A stretch of DNA of 64,000 bases. Source: Lacisediminihabitans sp046156175. Lineage in GTDB: Bacteria > Actinomycetota > Actinomycetes > Actinomycetales > Microbacteriaceae. Below are positions 1 through 8,836 of the stretch, piece after piece; position 1 is the first letter of the stretch, and every line of letters starts with the position of its first letter. A program made the position numbers and the translations under genes. The DNA is taken from the NCBI RefSeq assembly GCF_046156175.1, contig NZ_JAYLVL010000005.1:143626-207625 (forward strand). The letters are read 5' to 3'. Below the pieces are notes generated by a model, which saw only the letters and a program-made list of their open reading frames with translations, ran no database searches and was not told the origin of the DNA.

Positions 1-564
1 TTCGAGGTAGCCGACGAGCGATTCGCCGCGGCGGAACGCCCCCGGCAGGCGCGCGGGGTCGAGCCCGAAGTCCTGGAAGGCCTCGGCGAGGGTGATGCCG
101 TCCTTGTCGGTGAGCTGCCACCACTCTTCGTTCCACGTGCCGGCGAGGGCCCGGCTGCCGAGCAGCGCTGTGCCGAAGCGGGTGCCCTCCTCGTCGCTGA
201 AGGCCACCACCTCGAGAGCGAAGGGCAGGGCGATGCCGGATCGGCGCAGCCGGTCGACGACGGCGATCGCGAGAAGCACGCCGAGCATGCCGTCGTAGCG
301 GCCGGCATCCGGAACCGTGTCGATGTGCGAACCGAGGAGGAGGGCTGGCAGCCCCGGCGCGGAGCCCTCCAGGCGGCCGCACTGGTTGCCGGCGGCATCC
401 TGCCAGGTCGACAGGCCGGCCTCGGTCATCCAGCGGGCGACGAGGTCGTTGGCGGCGCGATGCTCCGGAGAGAGATGCACCCGCTCGAGCCGGTCCGGCT
501 GGCTCGACAGCCCCGCGAGGTCGTTGCACCGCTCGAGGATGAGGGCGGCCTCCGGAGCGCTCAT
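1..564 (-). CDS. M20-family Zn hydrolase, allantoate amidohydrolase type (partial)
   Basis: Only the first 188 codons are visible; the 3' end runs off the left edge. Reading from the ATG at 564, the protein shows the M20 metal-binding pattern: GSHIDTV (His80, Asp82), YDGMLGV (Asp91) and DEEGTRF (Glu125/126). Family members of the AllC/N-carbamoyl-amino-acid hydrolase group remove ureido or carbamoyl groups in purine or pyrimidine breakdown. The start codon overlaps the stop of the upstream aminotransferase gene (ATGA, 4 bp), so the two are co-transcribed and probably translationally coupled. With a PucG-type neighbour, allantoate or ureidoglycolate-type nitrogen salvage is the best inference; beta-ureidopropionase-like or L-carbamoylase activity cannot be excluded without the C-terminal half. 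Confidence 0.85.
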   Translation of the reverse strand, partial: MSAPEAALILERCNDLAGLSSQPDRLERVHLSPEHRAANDLVARWMTEAGLSTWQDAAGNQCGRLEGSAPGLPALLLGSHIDTVPDAGRYDGMLGVLLAIAVVDRLRRSGIALPFALEVVAFSDEEGTRFGTALLGSRALAGTWNEEWWQLTDKDGITLAEAFQDFGLDPARLPGAFRRGESLVGYLE

Positions 565-1778
565 GAACCGTAGAAGTCGAGCGCGGAGCCGACCCCGCTG
601 CCCGCCGTCACCGCGACACCACCGCGGCGGAGCACCTGCTCGAGAGCCGCGAGGGTGGTGAGCACGGTGTCTCGCCGGGCGTTGTAGCCCATGGTGCCGA
701 TGCGCCAGACCCGGCCGTGCAACGGGCCGAAGGAGGTGCCGATCTCGATGCCGTAGTCGCTGAGCATGGTCGCGCGCGCGCCGTCTCCGTCGATCCCGGA
801 GGGGATCTCGACCCCGACGACATTGTTCATGCGCACCGACTGGTCACCGAACAGGTCGAATCCGAGCCCCACGAGACCGGCGACCATCGCCGAGCCGTGC
901 AGCCGATGACGTTCGATCGCCTCGGGGATGCCCTCCTCGATGAGGATTCGCGCGCACTCCCGGGCGCCGTAGAGCATCGTCGTGGCCTCGGTGTGATGGT
1001 TGAGCCTCTTGGGGCCCCAGTAGTCCATGATCATCGCGAGGTCGAAATAGTTGGAGCGGATCGGGCTCGCCAGCACGGCATCCCCCTCGGAGCGGATGCC
1101 AGCCTCGATGCTCTTGCGTCGGTTGATCACGTCCACAGCCGCCGCCGAGAGCGTGATCGGTGCACTGCCGGAGGGGCCGGCGAGGCACTTCTGCAGGCCG
1201 GCGGTCGCGACATCAACTCCCCAGGCATCGGTCTCGAACTCGTTGCCTCCGAGGGATGCCGTGGTGTCGGTGTAGATAAGCACGCCGTGTTTGGCGCAGA
1301 TCGCGCCGACCTCGTCGAGGGGCTGGGCGAGGGTCGTGGAGGTGTCGCCATGCACGATGGCGAGGATCTTCGGCTTCGAGGAGAGGATCGCCGTCTCGAT
1401 CTCGGCCGGGATGAAGACCGTGCCCCACTCGCGTTCGACCACGTGCACTTCTGCTCCGCAGCGCTCCGCGATCTCGCGAAGGAGGTGGCCGAATCGTCCG
1501 AAGATCGGCACGAGCACGCGATCGCCCGGCTCGATGAGAGAGACGAGCGCGGCCTCGATTCCGGCGCGCGAAGTGCCGTCGACCAGCAGGGTGGCCTCGT
1601 TCGCGGTGCGGAAGACGCCCCGATAGAGCTCCATGGTCTCGGTCATGTAGGCCGTCATCGCGGGGTCGTACTGGCCAACCAGCTGGGCGGACATCGCCCG
1701 CAGCACGCGCGGATCGGCGTTGATGGGGCCGGGGCCCATCAGCAGCCGCTGCGGAGGATCGATCGGGTAGCTCTGCAT
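561..1778 (-). CDS. pucG: PLP-dependent class V aminotransferase, PucG-like
   Basis: A 405-residue class V (fold type I) aminotransferase of the alanine/serine-glyoxylate aminotransferase group. It shows the N-terminal GPGPINADPRVL block, GTSR at residues 68-71 for cofactor phosphate contact, a conserved Asp171 (YTDTTASLGG) and the Schiff-base lysine at 197 in LQKCLAGPSG. In Bacillus the PucG branch moves the amino group of ureidoglycine to glyoxylate during purine catabolism; the allantoate-hydrolase-like gene directly downstream supports that role here. A serine-glyoxylate or serine-pyruvate aminotransferase is the alternative. The ATG at 1778 has a GAGGAC Shine-Dalgarno a few bases upstream. 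The gene is divergent from the SGNH hydrolase with about 98 bp between starts. Confidence 0.85.
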   Translation of the reverse strand: MQSYPIDPPQRLLMGPGPINADPRVLRAMSAQLVGQYDPAMTAYMTETMELYRGVFRTANEATLLVDGTSRAGIEAALVSLIEPGDRVLVPIFGRFGHLLREIAERCGAEVHVVEREWGTVFIPAEIETAILSSKPKILAIVHGDTSTTLAQPLDEVGAICAKHGVLIYTDTTASLGGNEFETDAWGVDVATAGLQKCLAGPSGSAPITLSAAAVDVINRRKSIEAGIRSEGDAVLASPIRSNYFDLAMIMDYWGPKRLNHHTEATTMLYGARECARILIEEGIPEAIERHRLHGSAMVAGLVGLGFDLFGDQSVRMNNVVGVEIPSGIDGDGARATMLSDYGIEIGTSFGPLHGRVWRIGTMGYNARRDTVLTTLAALEQVLRRGGVAVTAGSGVGSALDFYGS

Positions 1779-1876
1779 GGTGTCCTCGCGGGGTGTGATG
1801 AATCTGCTGGTCGAGAAGTCCAGCCTACGGAACGGGCGTTTCAGACGGGTTTCGCGAAGTGTGATGGACTCGGGGC

Positions 1877-2641
1877 GTGACGATCAATTTCTCCAGCTAT
1901 GTTGCCATCGGCGACAGCTTCACCGAGGGTGTGGGGGACGACCTGCCCGACGGACGCGTGCGAGGGTGGGCCGACCTGGTCGCCCTCGGCCTCGCCGCGG
2001 CATCCCCGGAGCGAGTCAGCTACGCGAACCTCGCCATCCGGGGGCGGCTGCTCGCCCCGATAGTGACCGAACAGCTCGATGCCGCCATCGCGCTCTCCCC
2101 CGCTCTGATGAGCATCAACGGGGGCGGCAACGACATCCTGCGGCCGCGGGTCTCGATCGGCTCGATCGCCGACCAGCTGGAGGCCGCGGTCGACAGGGCG
2201 GTCGCGAGCGGGGTGCACGTGATCCTGGTCAGCGGCGCGGACCCCACCCGGCACATCCCCCTCGGATCCTTCGTGCGCGCGAGGGGAGAGCTGCTCGCGG
2301 CATCCGTTCGCGGCCGGCTGCCCAAGGAGCACGTGACCTTCGTGGACAACTGGGCCGATGCCGAGCTCGGGCGGCTGCCGTACTGGTCTCGCGACAAGCT
2401 GCACCTCAATCCGATGGGGCACGCCCGGGTTGCCGGAAACGTGCTGGCGGCGCTCGGTGTTCCGATCGCGGATGCTTCGGACCCCGGCACCCCCGCCGAA
2501 GCGCATGAGCGCACCTCCGCCTACTGGCGGCGCTACGTGCTGCCCTGGATCGGACGTCGCCTCACCGGCCGCTCCTCTGGCGACAACCGTGAGCCGAAGA
2601 TCGCGAGCCTTCAGCCGGTGGAGCTGCCTACCCGCGACTGA
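1877..2641 (+). CDS. SGNH/GDSL-type hydrolase
   Basis: A 254-residue cytoplasmic esterase/lipase-fold protein. The block I motif IGDSFTEG puts the nucleophile at Ser14; block III is GGGNDI (Asn85), and block V is DKLHLNP with Asp173 and His176, completing the SGNH set. There is no signal peptide. Many actinobacterial GDSL hydrolases of this size act on acyl or acetyl esters, but the substrate cannot be read from sequence. The start is the GTG at 1877, which places the GDS motif at the usual distance from the N terminus; the ribosome-binding site is weak. It is the only plus-strand gene in this stretch and is followed by a long repeat-rich gap. Confidence 0.85.
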   Translation: MTINFSSYVAIGDSFTEGVGDDLPDGRVRGWADLVALGLAAASPERVSYANLAIRGRLLAPIVTEQLDAAIALSPALMSINGGGNDILRPRVSIGSIADQLEAAVDRAVASGVHVILVSGADPTRHIPLGSFVRARGELLAASVRGRLPKEHVTFVDNWADAELGRLPYWSRDKLHLNPMGHARVAGNVLAALGVPIADASDPGTPAEAHERTSAYWRRYVLPWIGRRLTGRSSGDNREPKIASLQPVELPTRD

Positions 2642-2730
2642 TCGGTGCGGGTTCGTGTCCCCCGCGACTGATGGCGCGGGTTCGGGTCCCCCGCGACTGA
2701 TGGCGCTTTCCCGCGATCGCCCCCGGCGCG

Positions 2731-3291
2731 ACCCGTCACTAACGGTCGCGCTGGCCCGCCGAGAGAGCAGTTTCTGACGGGTGGCTCCCGCCTCTCCCCG
2801 GACTTCCCGGCCTGCCCGGCCTGCCCGGCCTCCCCGGCCTCCCCGGCGTACCCGGCCTGCCCGGCCTCCCCACGCGCGACCGCTCGCCGCCGGCCACCAC
2901 CCCCGCGTCAACCGTCACAACTGGTCACCCCGGCCCGCCGGGAGGACAGATTCTGCCGGCTGACTCTCGCCTCTCCCCGGACTTCCCGCGGCAACTGTCA
3001 CAGACGGTCGCCGTGGCCAGCCGAGACAGCAGTTTGTGACGGGTGGGCCTCGCCCAAGGGGAGCCCTCACCGGGGATACGTCCCGGCGCTCGACCGCACC
3101 TACGGCAACCTTCCCCGCGAGCGACCAGTCCCCGCCGAGGACCACCCCGCGTCAACCGTCACAACCGGTCGCCCCGGCCCGCCGGGAGGACAGTTTCTGC
3201 CGGTCGGCACTCGCCTTCCGCCAGCCGCCCCGCGGTCACCCGTCCCAAATAGTCGCCTCGGCTGGCTGAGACAGCGTCTTCTGCCGGATGG
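2731..3291. repeat. Five degenerate ~54-bp units with inverted-repeat ends
   Basis: Units at about 2731-2784, 2911-2962, 2993-3047, 3154-3207 and 3237-3291 share the order ACCGTCACAA, GGTCGCC, GGCC(C)GCCG, GAGGACAG, TTTCTG(A/C)CGG. The first unit begins CCCGTCA and ends TGACGGG, so each unit is an imperfect palindrome. Several units are joined by CTCTCCCCGGACTTCCC. The arrangement suggests a small dispersed intergenic element that has multiplied locally. A related palindrome with arms GACGGGTGGG occurs at 9914-9971. Confidence 0.65.
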
Positions 3292-3303
3292 ACAGAGCCG
3301 GCG

Positions 3304-3461
3304 GCAGAGCGGGACAAACGGGGGAGCTCACACAGGCAGAGCGGGACAAACGCGCCAGCTCACACAGGCGTAGCGGCACAAACGCGCCAGCTCACACCGG
3401 CACAGCGGCACAAAGGCGCGAACTCACACCGGCGCAGCGGCACAAACGCGCAAGCCCACAG
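3304..3461. repeat. 32-bp tandem repeat, five copies
   Basis: Units start at 3304, 3336, 3368, 3400 and 3432. The first four are 32 bp and the last is about 30 bp. The core is AGCGG(G/C)ACAAA followed by CGCGCCAGCTCACAC. Copies diverge progressively from left to right. There are no spacers, so this is a minisatellite, not a CRISPR array. It lies just beyond the stop codon of the minus-strand amidase gene. Confidence 0.8.
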
Positions 3462-3495
3462 CGGCGCGCGAGCCCACCGCCACACCGCTACACCG

Positions 3496-5046
3496 CTACG
3501 CCAGCGACTCCCCCATCGCTATGAGTGCCACGTCGGTGTTCGGCGGTCCGACGAGGCCGAATCCGACCGGTGCACCTTCCACTGTCAACAGCGGCACGCT
3601 CAACGACGGCCGGCCGGCGATCCCGGCGACACAGGTGAGGCGCAGAGTGCTCTGGCGCACCTGCTCGATCGTCTCGGCATCCGCTGTCGTCGACGGGGCG
3701 ACGGATGACGCCGACGGCAGAAGCAGCACCCGGTCGCCGACGATCGATTCGATGCGTTCGCGGGCGAGCTCGAGCGCCTGCCGCGCGAAGGACTCGGTCT
3801 CCGGATCGATCGTCGCGCCGAACGCGAACCGGGCGGCGATCTCCTCGCCGAGGGCGTCGGGATGCGCGGTGATCCACTCCCCGTGGGTCGCCCACGCCTC
3901 GGCGGACTGCACCGTGCGGAAGATCTCGTGCAGGTCGTCGATGTCGGGAAGCGTCACCTCGACCAGATCGTCGGTGAGGCCGGCTTCGGCGAGTCGGGCG
4001 AGCGTCACGGCGAAGGCATCCTGCAGTTCCGGTGTCGCGAGCGCGAGGAGCGCCGGTGCGACAGCGAACCTCCCGGAGACCTCGGCACGGCCGGCGCTGC
4101 CGAGGGAGGCGGATGCCGCGGCGCGCAGCGTGGCCGCATCGCGCGTCATCCAGCCCACGGTGTCGAACGAGGGCGCGAGCCCGAGCAGGCCATCGCGCGC
4201 CACGGCGTCGTGCGTCGTGCGGAGTCCCCAGAGGCCCTGGTAGGAGGCGGGCACCCGGATCGATCCACCGGTGTCCGTGCCGAGGCCGATCGAGACCTGC
4301 CCGGAGGCGACAGCCGTGGCCGGACCGCTCGAGGACCCGCCCGGAATCGCGCCGACGACAGCGGCGTTCGGCGGAGTGCCGTAGTGCGAGTTCTTGCCGG
4401 CGACGCTGTAGGCGAATTCGTCGGTCTGGGCGATTCCCTGCACCGTCGCGCCTGCCGCGAGGAGCGCGGTGACCGCCGAGGCATTCGCGACGGTTCGAGG
4501 CGCTTCGGCGAGATACGCCGGCACTCCGGCACCCACGGCGAATCCCGCGACGTCGAAGAGGTCCTTGACCGCGACGGTCTCGCCGACCAGCGGACCCTCC
4601 GCGGCCCCGGTGACCAGCGGGCTGCCGACGACCCGCCAGACGGATGCCGCGATCGCGGGAGCCGGAACGCTCACGTGGGCGGCCTCGACCAGCCAGTCGA
4701 CGTCTCCGTCGTTCGTGGAGCTGCGGTGCCAGAGCTGGGTCTGCTGCCCCCGGCCGCCGGTGGCGGGAAGGGTCACGGCCACGACGAGCGCGCGATCGTT
4801 GCCGAGGTCACGCACGTGGATGTCGCCGATACTGCGGGCGGGAGCTCCGCCGCGACCCTGCCGGAAGACACTGATCGCGTCGTGACCCACGAGGACGCCG
4901 CCGGCGTCGCCGCGCAGCGTCCCGTCGCCGGGAGCGAAGAGCCGGTCGAGCGCGGCGAGATCGTTGGCCATGAGGGCCCGCTCGTACTCCCAGAATGCGT
5001 CGAGGAGCCCGTCCGGAGCGGCTCCTTCTACTGTGCTGTCAGTCAA
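3496..5046 (-). CDS. AtzH-like domain fused to amidase-signature hydrolase
   Basis: A 516-residue two-domain protein. Residues ~10-130 form an NTF2-like AtzH/DUF3225-type module (ERALMANDLAALDRLF, then VGHDAISVFRQGRGG). Residues ~140-510 are an amidase-signature hydrolase with the Ser-cisSer-Lys triad: Lys161 in VAVKDLFD, the GGSSSG loop at 236-241 and the nucleophile Ser262 in GTDTGGSIRVPAS. AtzH is known as a partner of amidases in cyanurate/biuret breakdown, and such fusions occur in other bacteria. The gene overlaps the acetamidase gene upstream by 8 bp, so the two probably form one operon hydrolysing small amides or ureido compounds. The exact substrate is unknown. Confidence 0.8.
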   Translation of the reverse strand: MTDSTVEGAAPDGLLDAFWEYERALMANDLAALDRLFAPGDGTLRGDAGGVLVGHDAISVFRQGRGGAPARSIGDIHVRDLGNDRALVVAVTLPATGGRGQQTQLWHRSSTNDGDVDWLVEAAHVSVPAPAIAASVWRVVGSPLVTGAAEGPLVGETVAVKDLFDVAGFAVGAGVPAYLAEAPRTVANASAVTALLAAGATVQGIAQTDEFAYSVAGKNSHYGTPPNAAVVGAIPGGSSSGPATAVASGQVSIGLGTDTGGSIRVPASYQGLWGLRTTHDAVARDGLLGLAPSFDTVGWMTRDAATLRAAASASLGSAGRAEVSGRFAVAPALLALATPELQDAFAVTLARLAEAGLTDDLVEVTLPDIDDLHEIFRTVQSAEAWATHGEWITAHPDALGEEIAARFAFGATIDPETESFARQALELARERIESIVGDRVLLLPSASSVAPSTTADAETIEQVRQSTLRLTCVAGIAGRPSLSVPLLTVEGAPVGFGLVGPPNTDVALIAMGESLA

Positions 5047-6106
5047 AATCTGCCACCCTAATCTTTGCGTGAACGCCTTTCACGATATCCACGACCTGCG
5101 AGATGTTGAAGTCCGTCGCCGCGCTGAGGTACGCGTAAGCGTGTGCGGCGTCGAGTGAGAATCGGGCCTGCAACAGGGCGATCGCGGCGCGCACGCAAGC
5201 CTTGACCGCCTCATCCAGGTCTTCGTCCATGCCGGTCGGCACGAGGTAATCGGTCGTCTCCACCAGGGGCCCGACCAGGCCGCCGAAGGCTTCGAGTGCG
5301 TCATGCTGGGTGAGCACATCGAAGCGCAGGGTCGCCCGCAGGGAGGCCTCCATCGCGGTGAGGGCGACTTCGCCGTCGCCCTGCGCGAAGTGCGGGTCTC
5401 CGACGTAGGCGAGCGCGCCCTCCGCCTGGATCGGCAGGTAAAGACTGCTTCCGACTGTCAGCAGGTTGATATCGATGTTGCCGCCGTGTGGCCCGGGCGG
5501 CACGGAGTGCGGGCGCACGTCTCCCGCAACGGCCACCCCCATGATTCCGAGAAACGGTGCGAGCGGAAAGCGGATGCTGTGCTCGCCGCCGAGCACGCGC
5601 GGCATCGTGCCCAAGCCTTCGGAGACGCCCGCGAAGACGCTCACACGCTCCCCGTCGACCGGGTACTCGCCGGGGAGAGCCCCGCGGCCGTGTCGGTTCG
5701 ACACGATTCCGTAGGGCACCCGCTGCAGGGTCTCGAGCACGGTGATCTTGAGCAGGTCCCCGGGCCGGGCGCCGCGGATGCGTACCGGGCCGGTGACCAC
5801 GTGGGGGCCGTCGACCGCCGGGTCACCCCGGTAGTCGGAGGAGGCGAGCGCCACGGCATCCGTCAGCACGCTGTCGGCGTCCACCCCGAACCCGGCGAAG
5901 AAGGCGAGCGGATCGCGGCCCTGGTCTTCGTGGATGCCCTCGTGGCTGATCGTGTCGATCGTGACCTCATCGCCCGTATCGATCGTGAGCACGGGACTGT
6001 CGGAGGCGCAGGGAAGCCGCCCCCAGAGCACTGCGGAGCGATCGGCCGGCAGGTAGTGAGGTGCGCGGATCGGGCCGACACCGGGCTGGAGTACGGCGTC
6101 GGACAT
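5039..6106 (-). CDS. Acetamidase/formamidase family protein
   Basis: A 355-residue FmdA/AmdA-type amidohydrolase. Supporting blocks are GDEVTIDTISHEGI near the N terminus, DYRGDPAVDGPHVVTGPV, the central PHGGNIDINLL segment and YVGDPHFAQGDGEV, which is typical of the family. These enzymes release ammonia from formamide or acetamide in the cytoplasm. The end overlaps the start of the AtzH-amidase gene by 8 bp, pointing to coupled expression of two amide hydrolases. A 119-bp gap separates its start from the modC stop. Which short amide is used cannot be told from sequence. Confidence 0.85.
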   Translation of the reverse strand: MSDAVLQPGVGPIRAPHYLPADRSAVLWGRLPCASDSPVLTIDTGDEVTIDTISHEGIHEDQGRDPLAFFAGFGVDADSVLTDAVALASSDYRGDPAVDGPHVVTGPVRIRGARPGDLLKITVLETLQRVPYGIVSNRHGRGALPGEYPVDGERVSVFAGVSEGLGTMPRVLGGEHSIRFPLAPFLGIMGVAVAGDVRPHSVPPGPHGGNIDINLLTVGSSLYLPIQAEGALAYVGDPHFAQGDGEVALTAMEASLRATLRFDVLTQHDALEAFGGLVGPLVETTDYLVPTGMDEDLDEAVKACVRAAIALLQARFSLDAAHAYAYLSAATDFNISQVVDIVKGVHAKIRVADFD

Positions 6107-6225
6107 CGCGCTCTCGCTTTCGGCTCGGTGGCGGCACGGGCGATCCGTGCTTTCTGAACCCTACAGAGAGCTCCAACGGGGGCGGCGACGCCATGCGGTG
6201 GGGGCGCAGATCCGCCCTGCGGCAC

Positions 6226-7257
6226 TCAGCGTGGGTACACCGCCACTTCGTCCTCCGGCAGGCCGAACCAGACCGGCAGTCCGGGACTGAGCCCGAGCAC
6301 TGCCGCGCGACCCGGCGAGATGTCGGCTGCCATCGATGCCGACCGCACCCGCACGCTGTCCCCACGGGGCTCGAGATCCTGCACCGTCACCGGGAACGCA
6401 TTGGCACCGGCCGGGCGATCGAGCTGCACGGAGATCGCGGAGGGTCGTGCCGCGGCGGCGGCGGGCGCGCCGAGCGTGCCCGTGCCCGCGCCGGTGACCA
6501 CCGTGCCGTCCGACATCCGGAGCCCGGTGGCGGTGCGCACCCCGGTGAGCAGATTGAGTCCGGCGAGACCGGCGGTGAACGGATGCCGCGGCCGCTGCAG
6601 CACCTCGGCCGTCGCCCCCTGCTCCACGATCTTCCCCTCGCCGAGCACCACCACGCGGTCGGCGAGGGTGAGGGCGTCGAGCACCTCGTGCGTGACCACG
6701 ATTGCGGTGCGGCCGGCGAGCACCGTGCGGAACATGCGCCGAAGGGTGGGTGCGACCGCCACGTCGAGGGCGGCGAGCGGCTCATCGAGCAGTAATAGTC
6801 GAGGCTCCGGTGCCAGGGCGCGCGCGATCGCCACCCGCTGCGCCTGTCCGCCCGAGAGCTGGGCCGGGCGGCTGGCGCCGAGTTCCGCCGCCTCGACCGC
6901 GGCGAGCCACCGGTGGGCGGATGCCCGTGCTTCCGCCCGCGGCCGGCCCGCGCTCCGCGGCCCGAAGGCCACATTCTCCAGAGCGGTCAGGTGCGGGAAG
7001 AGCAGTGCTTCCTGGGCGAGCAGCGAGATGCCCCGCCGATGGGGCGGCAACCAGAGCCCGCGGGACAGGTCGAACAGGGACTCCCCGTCGAGATCCGCCC
7101 GGCCGGAGTCGGGCCGCAGGAGTCCGGCGAGGATCGAGAGAAGGGTCGATTTACCCGCCCCATTCGGCCCGAGCACGGCGAGGGTGTGCCCCTCGGCCAC
7201 GTCGAGGGATACGTCGAAGCCGCGCTCGGCGACCGTCGCCTGCAGGTGCAGCGTCAT
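6226..7257 (-). CDS. modC: Molybdate ABC transporter ATP-binding protein ModC
   Basis: A 343-residue ABC ATPase. It shows Walker A GPNGAGKS near residues 31-38, the signature LSGGQ, Walker B LLLLDEP, the switch motif VTHE and a C-terminal TOBE-like regulatory region. It powers molybdate (possibly also tungstate) import through ModB. Its ATG overlaps the modB stop as ATGA, and the order modA-modB-modC with almost no spacing marks a single transcript. The length matches ModC rather than short ABC ATPases. The molybdopterin genes that follow the TOBE regulator strongly support molybdate as the substrate. Confidence 0.93.
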   Translation of the reverse strand: MTLHLQATVAERGFDVSLDVAEGHTLAVLGPNGAGKSTLLSILAGLLRPDSGRADLDGESLFDLSRGLWLPPHRRGISLLAQEALLFPHLTALENVAFGPRSAGRPRAEARASAHRWLAAVEAAELGASRPAQLSGGQAQRVAIARALAPEPRLLLLDEPLAALDVAVAPTLRRMFRTVLAGRTAIVVTHEVLDALTLADRVVVLGEGKIVEQGATAEVLQRPRHPFTAGLAGLNLLTGVRTATGLRMSDGTVVTGAGTGTLGAPAAAAARPSAISVQLDRPAGANAFPVTVQDLEPRGDSVRVRSASMAADISPGRAAVLGLSPGLPVWFGLPEDEVAVYPR

Positions 7258-8060
7258 GCGGTGAACCGCGCCCGGGTGGCGGGGGCGGTGCGCAAGGTGA
7301 GTCCGACCACCACGAGGGAGACGACGACCAGCACGAGCGACAGGGCCACAGCGGCATCCGGATCCGTCTCCCGCTGCAGGTAGATCTCCAGGGGCAACGT
7401 GCGCGTGACCCCCTGGAGGCTGCCCGCGAAGGTGAGGGTGGCCCCGAATTCGCCGAGGGCGCGGGCGAATGACAGCACGGCGCCGGAGAGCAGCGCGGGC
7501 AGCACGAGGGGCAGCGTGATGCGCCTCAGTACGGTGCTCGGCTGCGCTCCCAGCGTGGCGGCCACCGCCTCATAACGTGTGCCAGCCAGGCGGATGGCTC
7601 CCTCGAGACTCAGTACGAGGAACGGCAGGGCGACGAAGGTCTGGGCGATCACGACCGCCACCGTGGAGAATGCGATGCTCACCCCGAGCGCCTCGAGCGG
7701 GCGGCCGAGCAGACCCTGCCTGCCGAAGGCCGCGAGTAGCGCGATGCCGCCGATCACCGGGGGCAGCACCAGGGGCAGCAGCACGATCGTGCGCACGACC
7801 CGCTGGCCGGGAAAGGTGGTGCGCGCCAGCAGGAGTGCCATCGGCACACCGAACAGCACGCAGAGCGCGGTCGCGGCGAGCGAGGTGCGCAGACTCAGCA
7901 GCAGGGCGTCGACGGAAGAGGCACTCGTGACCAGAGCGACGAATCCGCCCCAGTTCACCCGGGTCGCCATGGCGACCAGCGGCAGCAGCACGAACGCCGC
8001 GCCGACGATCGCGATCGCGATCACCCAGCGCGGCAGTCCGGAAAAGGCTGTGCGGTCCAT
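7254..8060 (-). CDS. modB: Molybdate ABC transporter permease ModB
   Basis: A 268-residue inner-membrane permease of the CysW/ModB group with an N-terminal hydrophobic segment (VIAIAIVGAAFVLLPLVAMA) and further membrane spans. The cytoplasmic EAA-type loop reads RYEAVAATLGAQPSTVLRRITLP in shape, with the conserved G-x-x-x-x-x-x-x-x-P spacing. It forms the channel for the ModA-delivered oxyanion. It begins 2 bp after the modA stop and overlaps modC by 4 bp. Confidence 0.92.
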   Translation of the reverse strand: MDRTAFSGLPRWVIAIAIVGAAFVLLPLVAMATRVNWGGFVALVTSASSVDALLLSLRTSLAATALCVLFGVPMALLLARTTFPGQRVVRTIVLLPLVLPPVIGGIALLAAFGRQGLLGRPLEALGVSIAFSTVAVVIAQTFVALPFLVLSLEGAIRLAGTRYEAVAATLGAQPSTVLRRITLPLVLPALLSGAVLSFARALGEFGATLTFAGSLQGVTRTLPLEIYLQRETDPDAAVALSLVLVVVSLVVVGLTLRTAPATRARFTA

Positions 8061-8062
8061 AC

Positions 8063-8836
8063 TCAGGGGGCGCCGAAGCCCGCCGCGGCGAGCACGGACC
8101 GGCCGACCGCGCCGGTGACGAAGGCCACGAAGGCGGTGGCGACCGCCTGGTTCGTTCCCGCCTTCACCGTGGCGATCGGGTAGGTGTTGACGGCCGCGCT
8201 CGATTCGGGGAACGTGATCCCCTTCACGCTCGAGCCGGCACCCTTCACGTCGGTCACGTAGACGAGGCCGGCATCCGCCTCACCGGACGAGACCTTGCCG
8301 AGCACATCCGTGACCGCGTTCTCCTCGCTCACCGGGCTGATTTTCACCCCGCTGGCGGTTTCGACGGCCACCGTCGCCGCACCGCACGGCACGGTCGGCG
8401 CGCAGACCACCGTTTTGACGCCGGGCCCCGCGAGGTCGGCGAGGGTCGCGATCTTCGCCGGGTTGCCCGGTGGCACCGCGATCTCCAGCACATTGGTGGC
8501 GAAGTTCACCGGAGTCGACACCAGGGCCGAGACCTTCGTCATGTTCTTCGTGTCGGCCGAGGCGAACACGTCGGCGGGCGCTCCCGCGGTGATCTGCGAG
8601 ACCAGGTCGGCAGACCCCGCAAAACTCGTCGCGACGGTCACGCCGGGGTGCGCTGCCTCGAAATTGGCGGCGAGTTCTCCGAAGGTCTTGGTGAGGGATG
8701 CCGCGGCGAAGACCGTGATCGACCCGCTGAGGGTGTCATTATTCGGCGTCGCCGATGGCGAGGGCGCGGCGGCGGCACATCCGGCTGTAGCGAGAAGGAT
8801 GCCGAGCGTGAGGATGGGGAGGAACCCTTTTCTCAC
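8063..8836 (-). CDS. modA: Molybdate-binding lipoprotein ModA
   Basis: A 257-residue extracytoplasmic solute-binding protein. The GTG start at 8836 is chosen because it gives a clean lipoprotein signal peptide (VRKGF, hydrophobic stretch, lipobox LATAGC with the lipidated Cys about residue 19) and forms a GTGA overlap with the regulator gene upstream. Family features include ITVFAAASLTKTFGELA, FAGSADLVSQITAGAPADVFASAD and GEADAGLVYVTDV. It delivers molybdate to ModBC. An upstream in-frame ATG at 8968 would destroy the signal peptide and is rejected. Confidence 0.93.
   Translation of the reverse strand: MRKGFLPILTLGILLATAGCAAAAPSPSATPNNDTLSGSITVFAAASLTKTFGELAANFEAAHPGVTVATSFAGSADLVSQITAGAPADVFASADTKNMTKVSALVSTPVNFATNVLEIAVPPGNPAKIATLADLAGPGVKTVVCAPTVPCGAATVAVETASGVKISPVSEENAVTDVLGKVSSGEADAGLVYVTDVKGAGSSVKGITFPESSAAVNTYPIATVKAGTNQAVATAFVAFVTGAVGRSVLAAAGFGAP

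Larger units (their letters stand above)
2642..3495. other. Gene-free, repeat-rich interval
   Basis: No supportable gene lies in these 854 bases. The interval starts with a direct repeat (CCCGCGACTGATGGCGC copies near 2630-2705). It then holds five degenerate ~54-bp units, low-complexity GCCCGGCCT/CCCCGGCCT stretches around 2805-2875, and a 32-bp tandem array. It separates the convergent ends of the SGNH hydrolase and amidase genes. Confidence 0.8.

Noticed and set aside
3304..3461. CRISPR-like array
   Set aside because: The 32-bp units are contiguous without spacers and no cas genes are near; it is a minisatellite.
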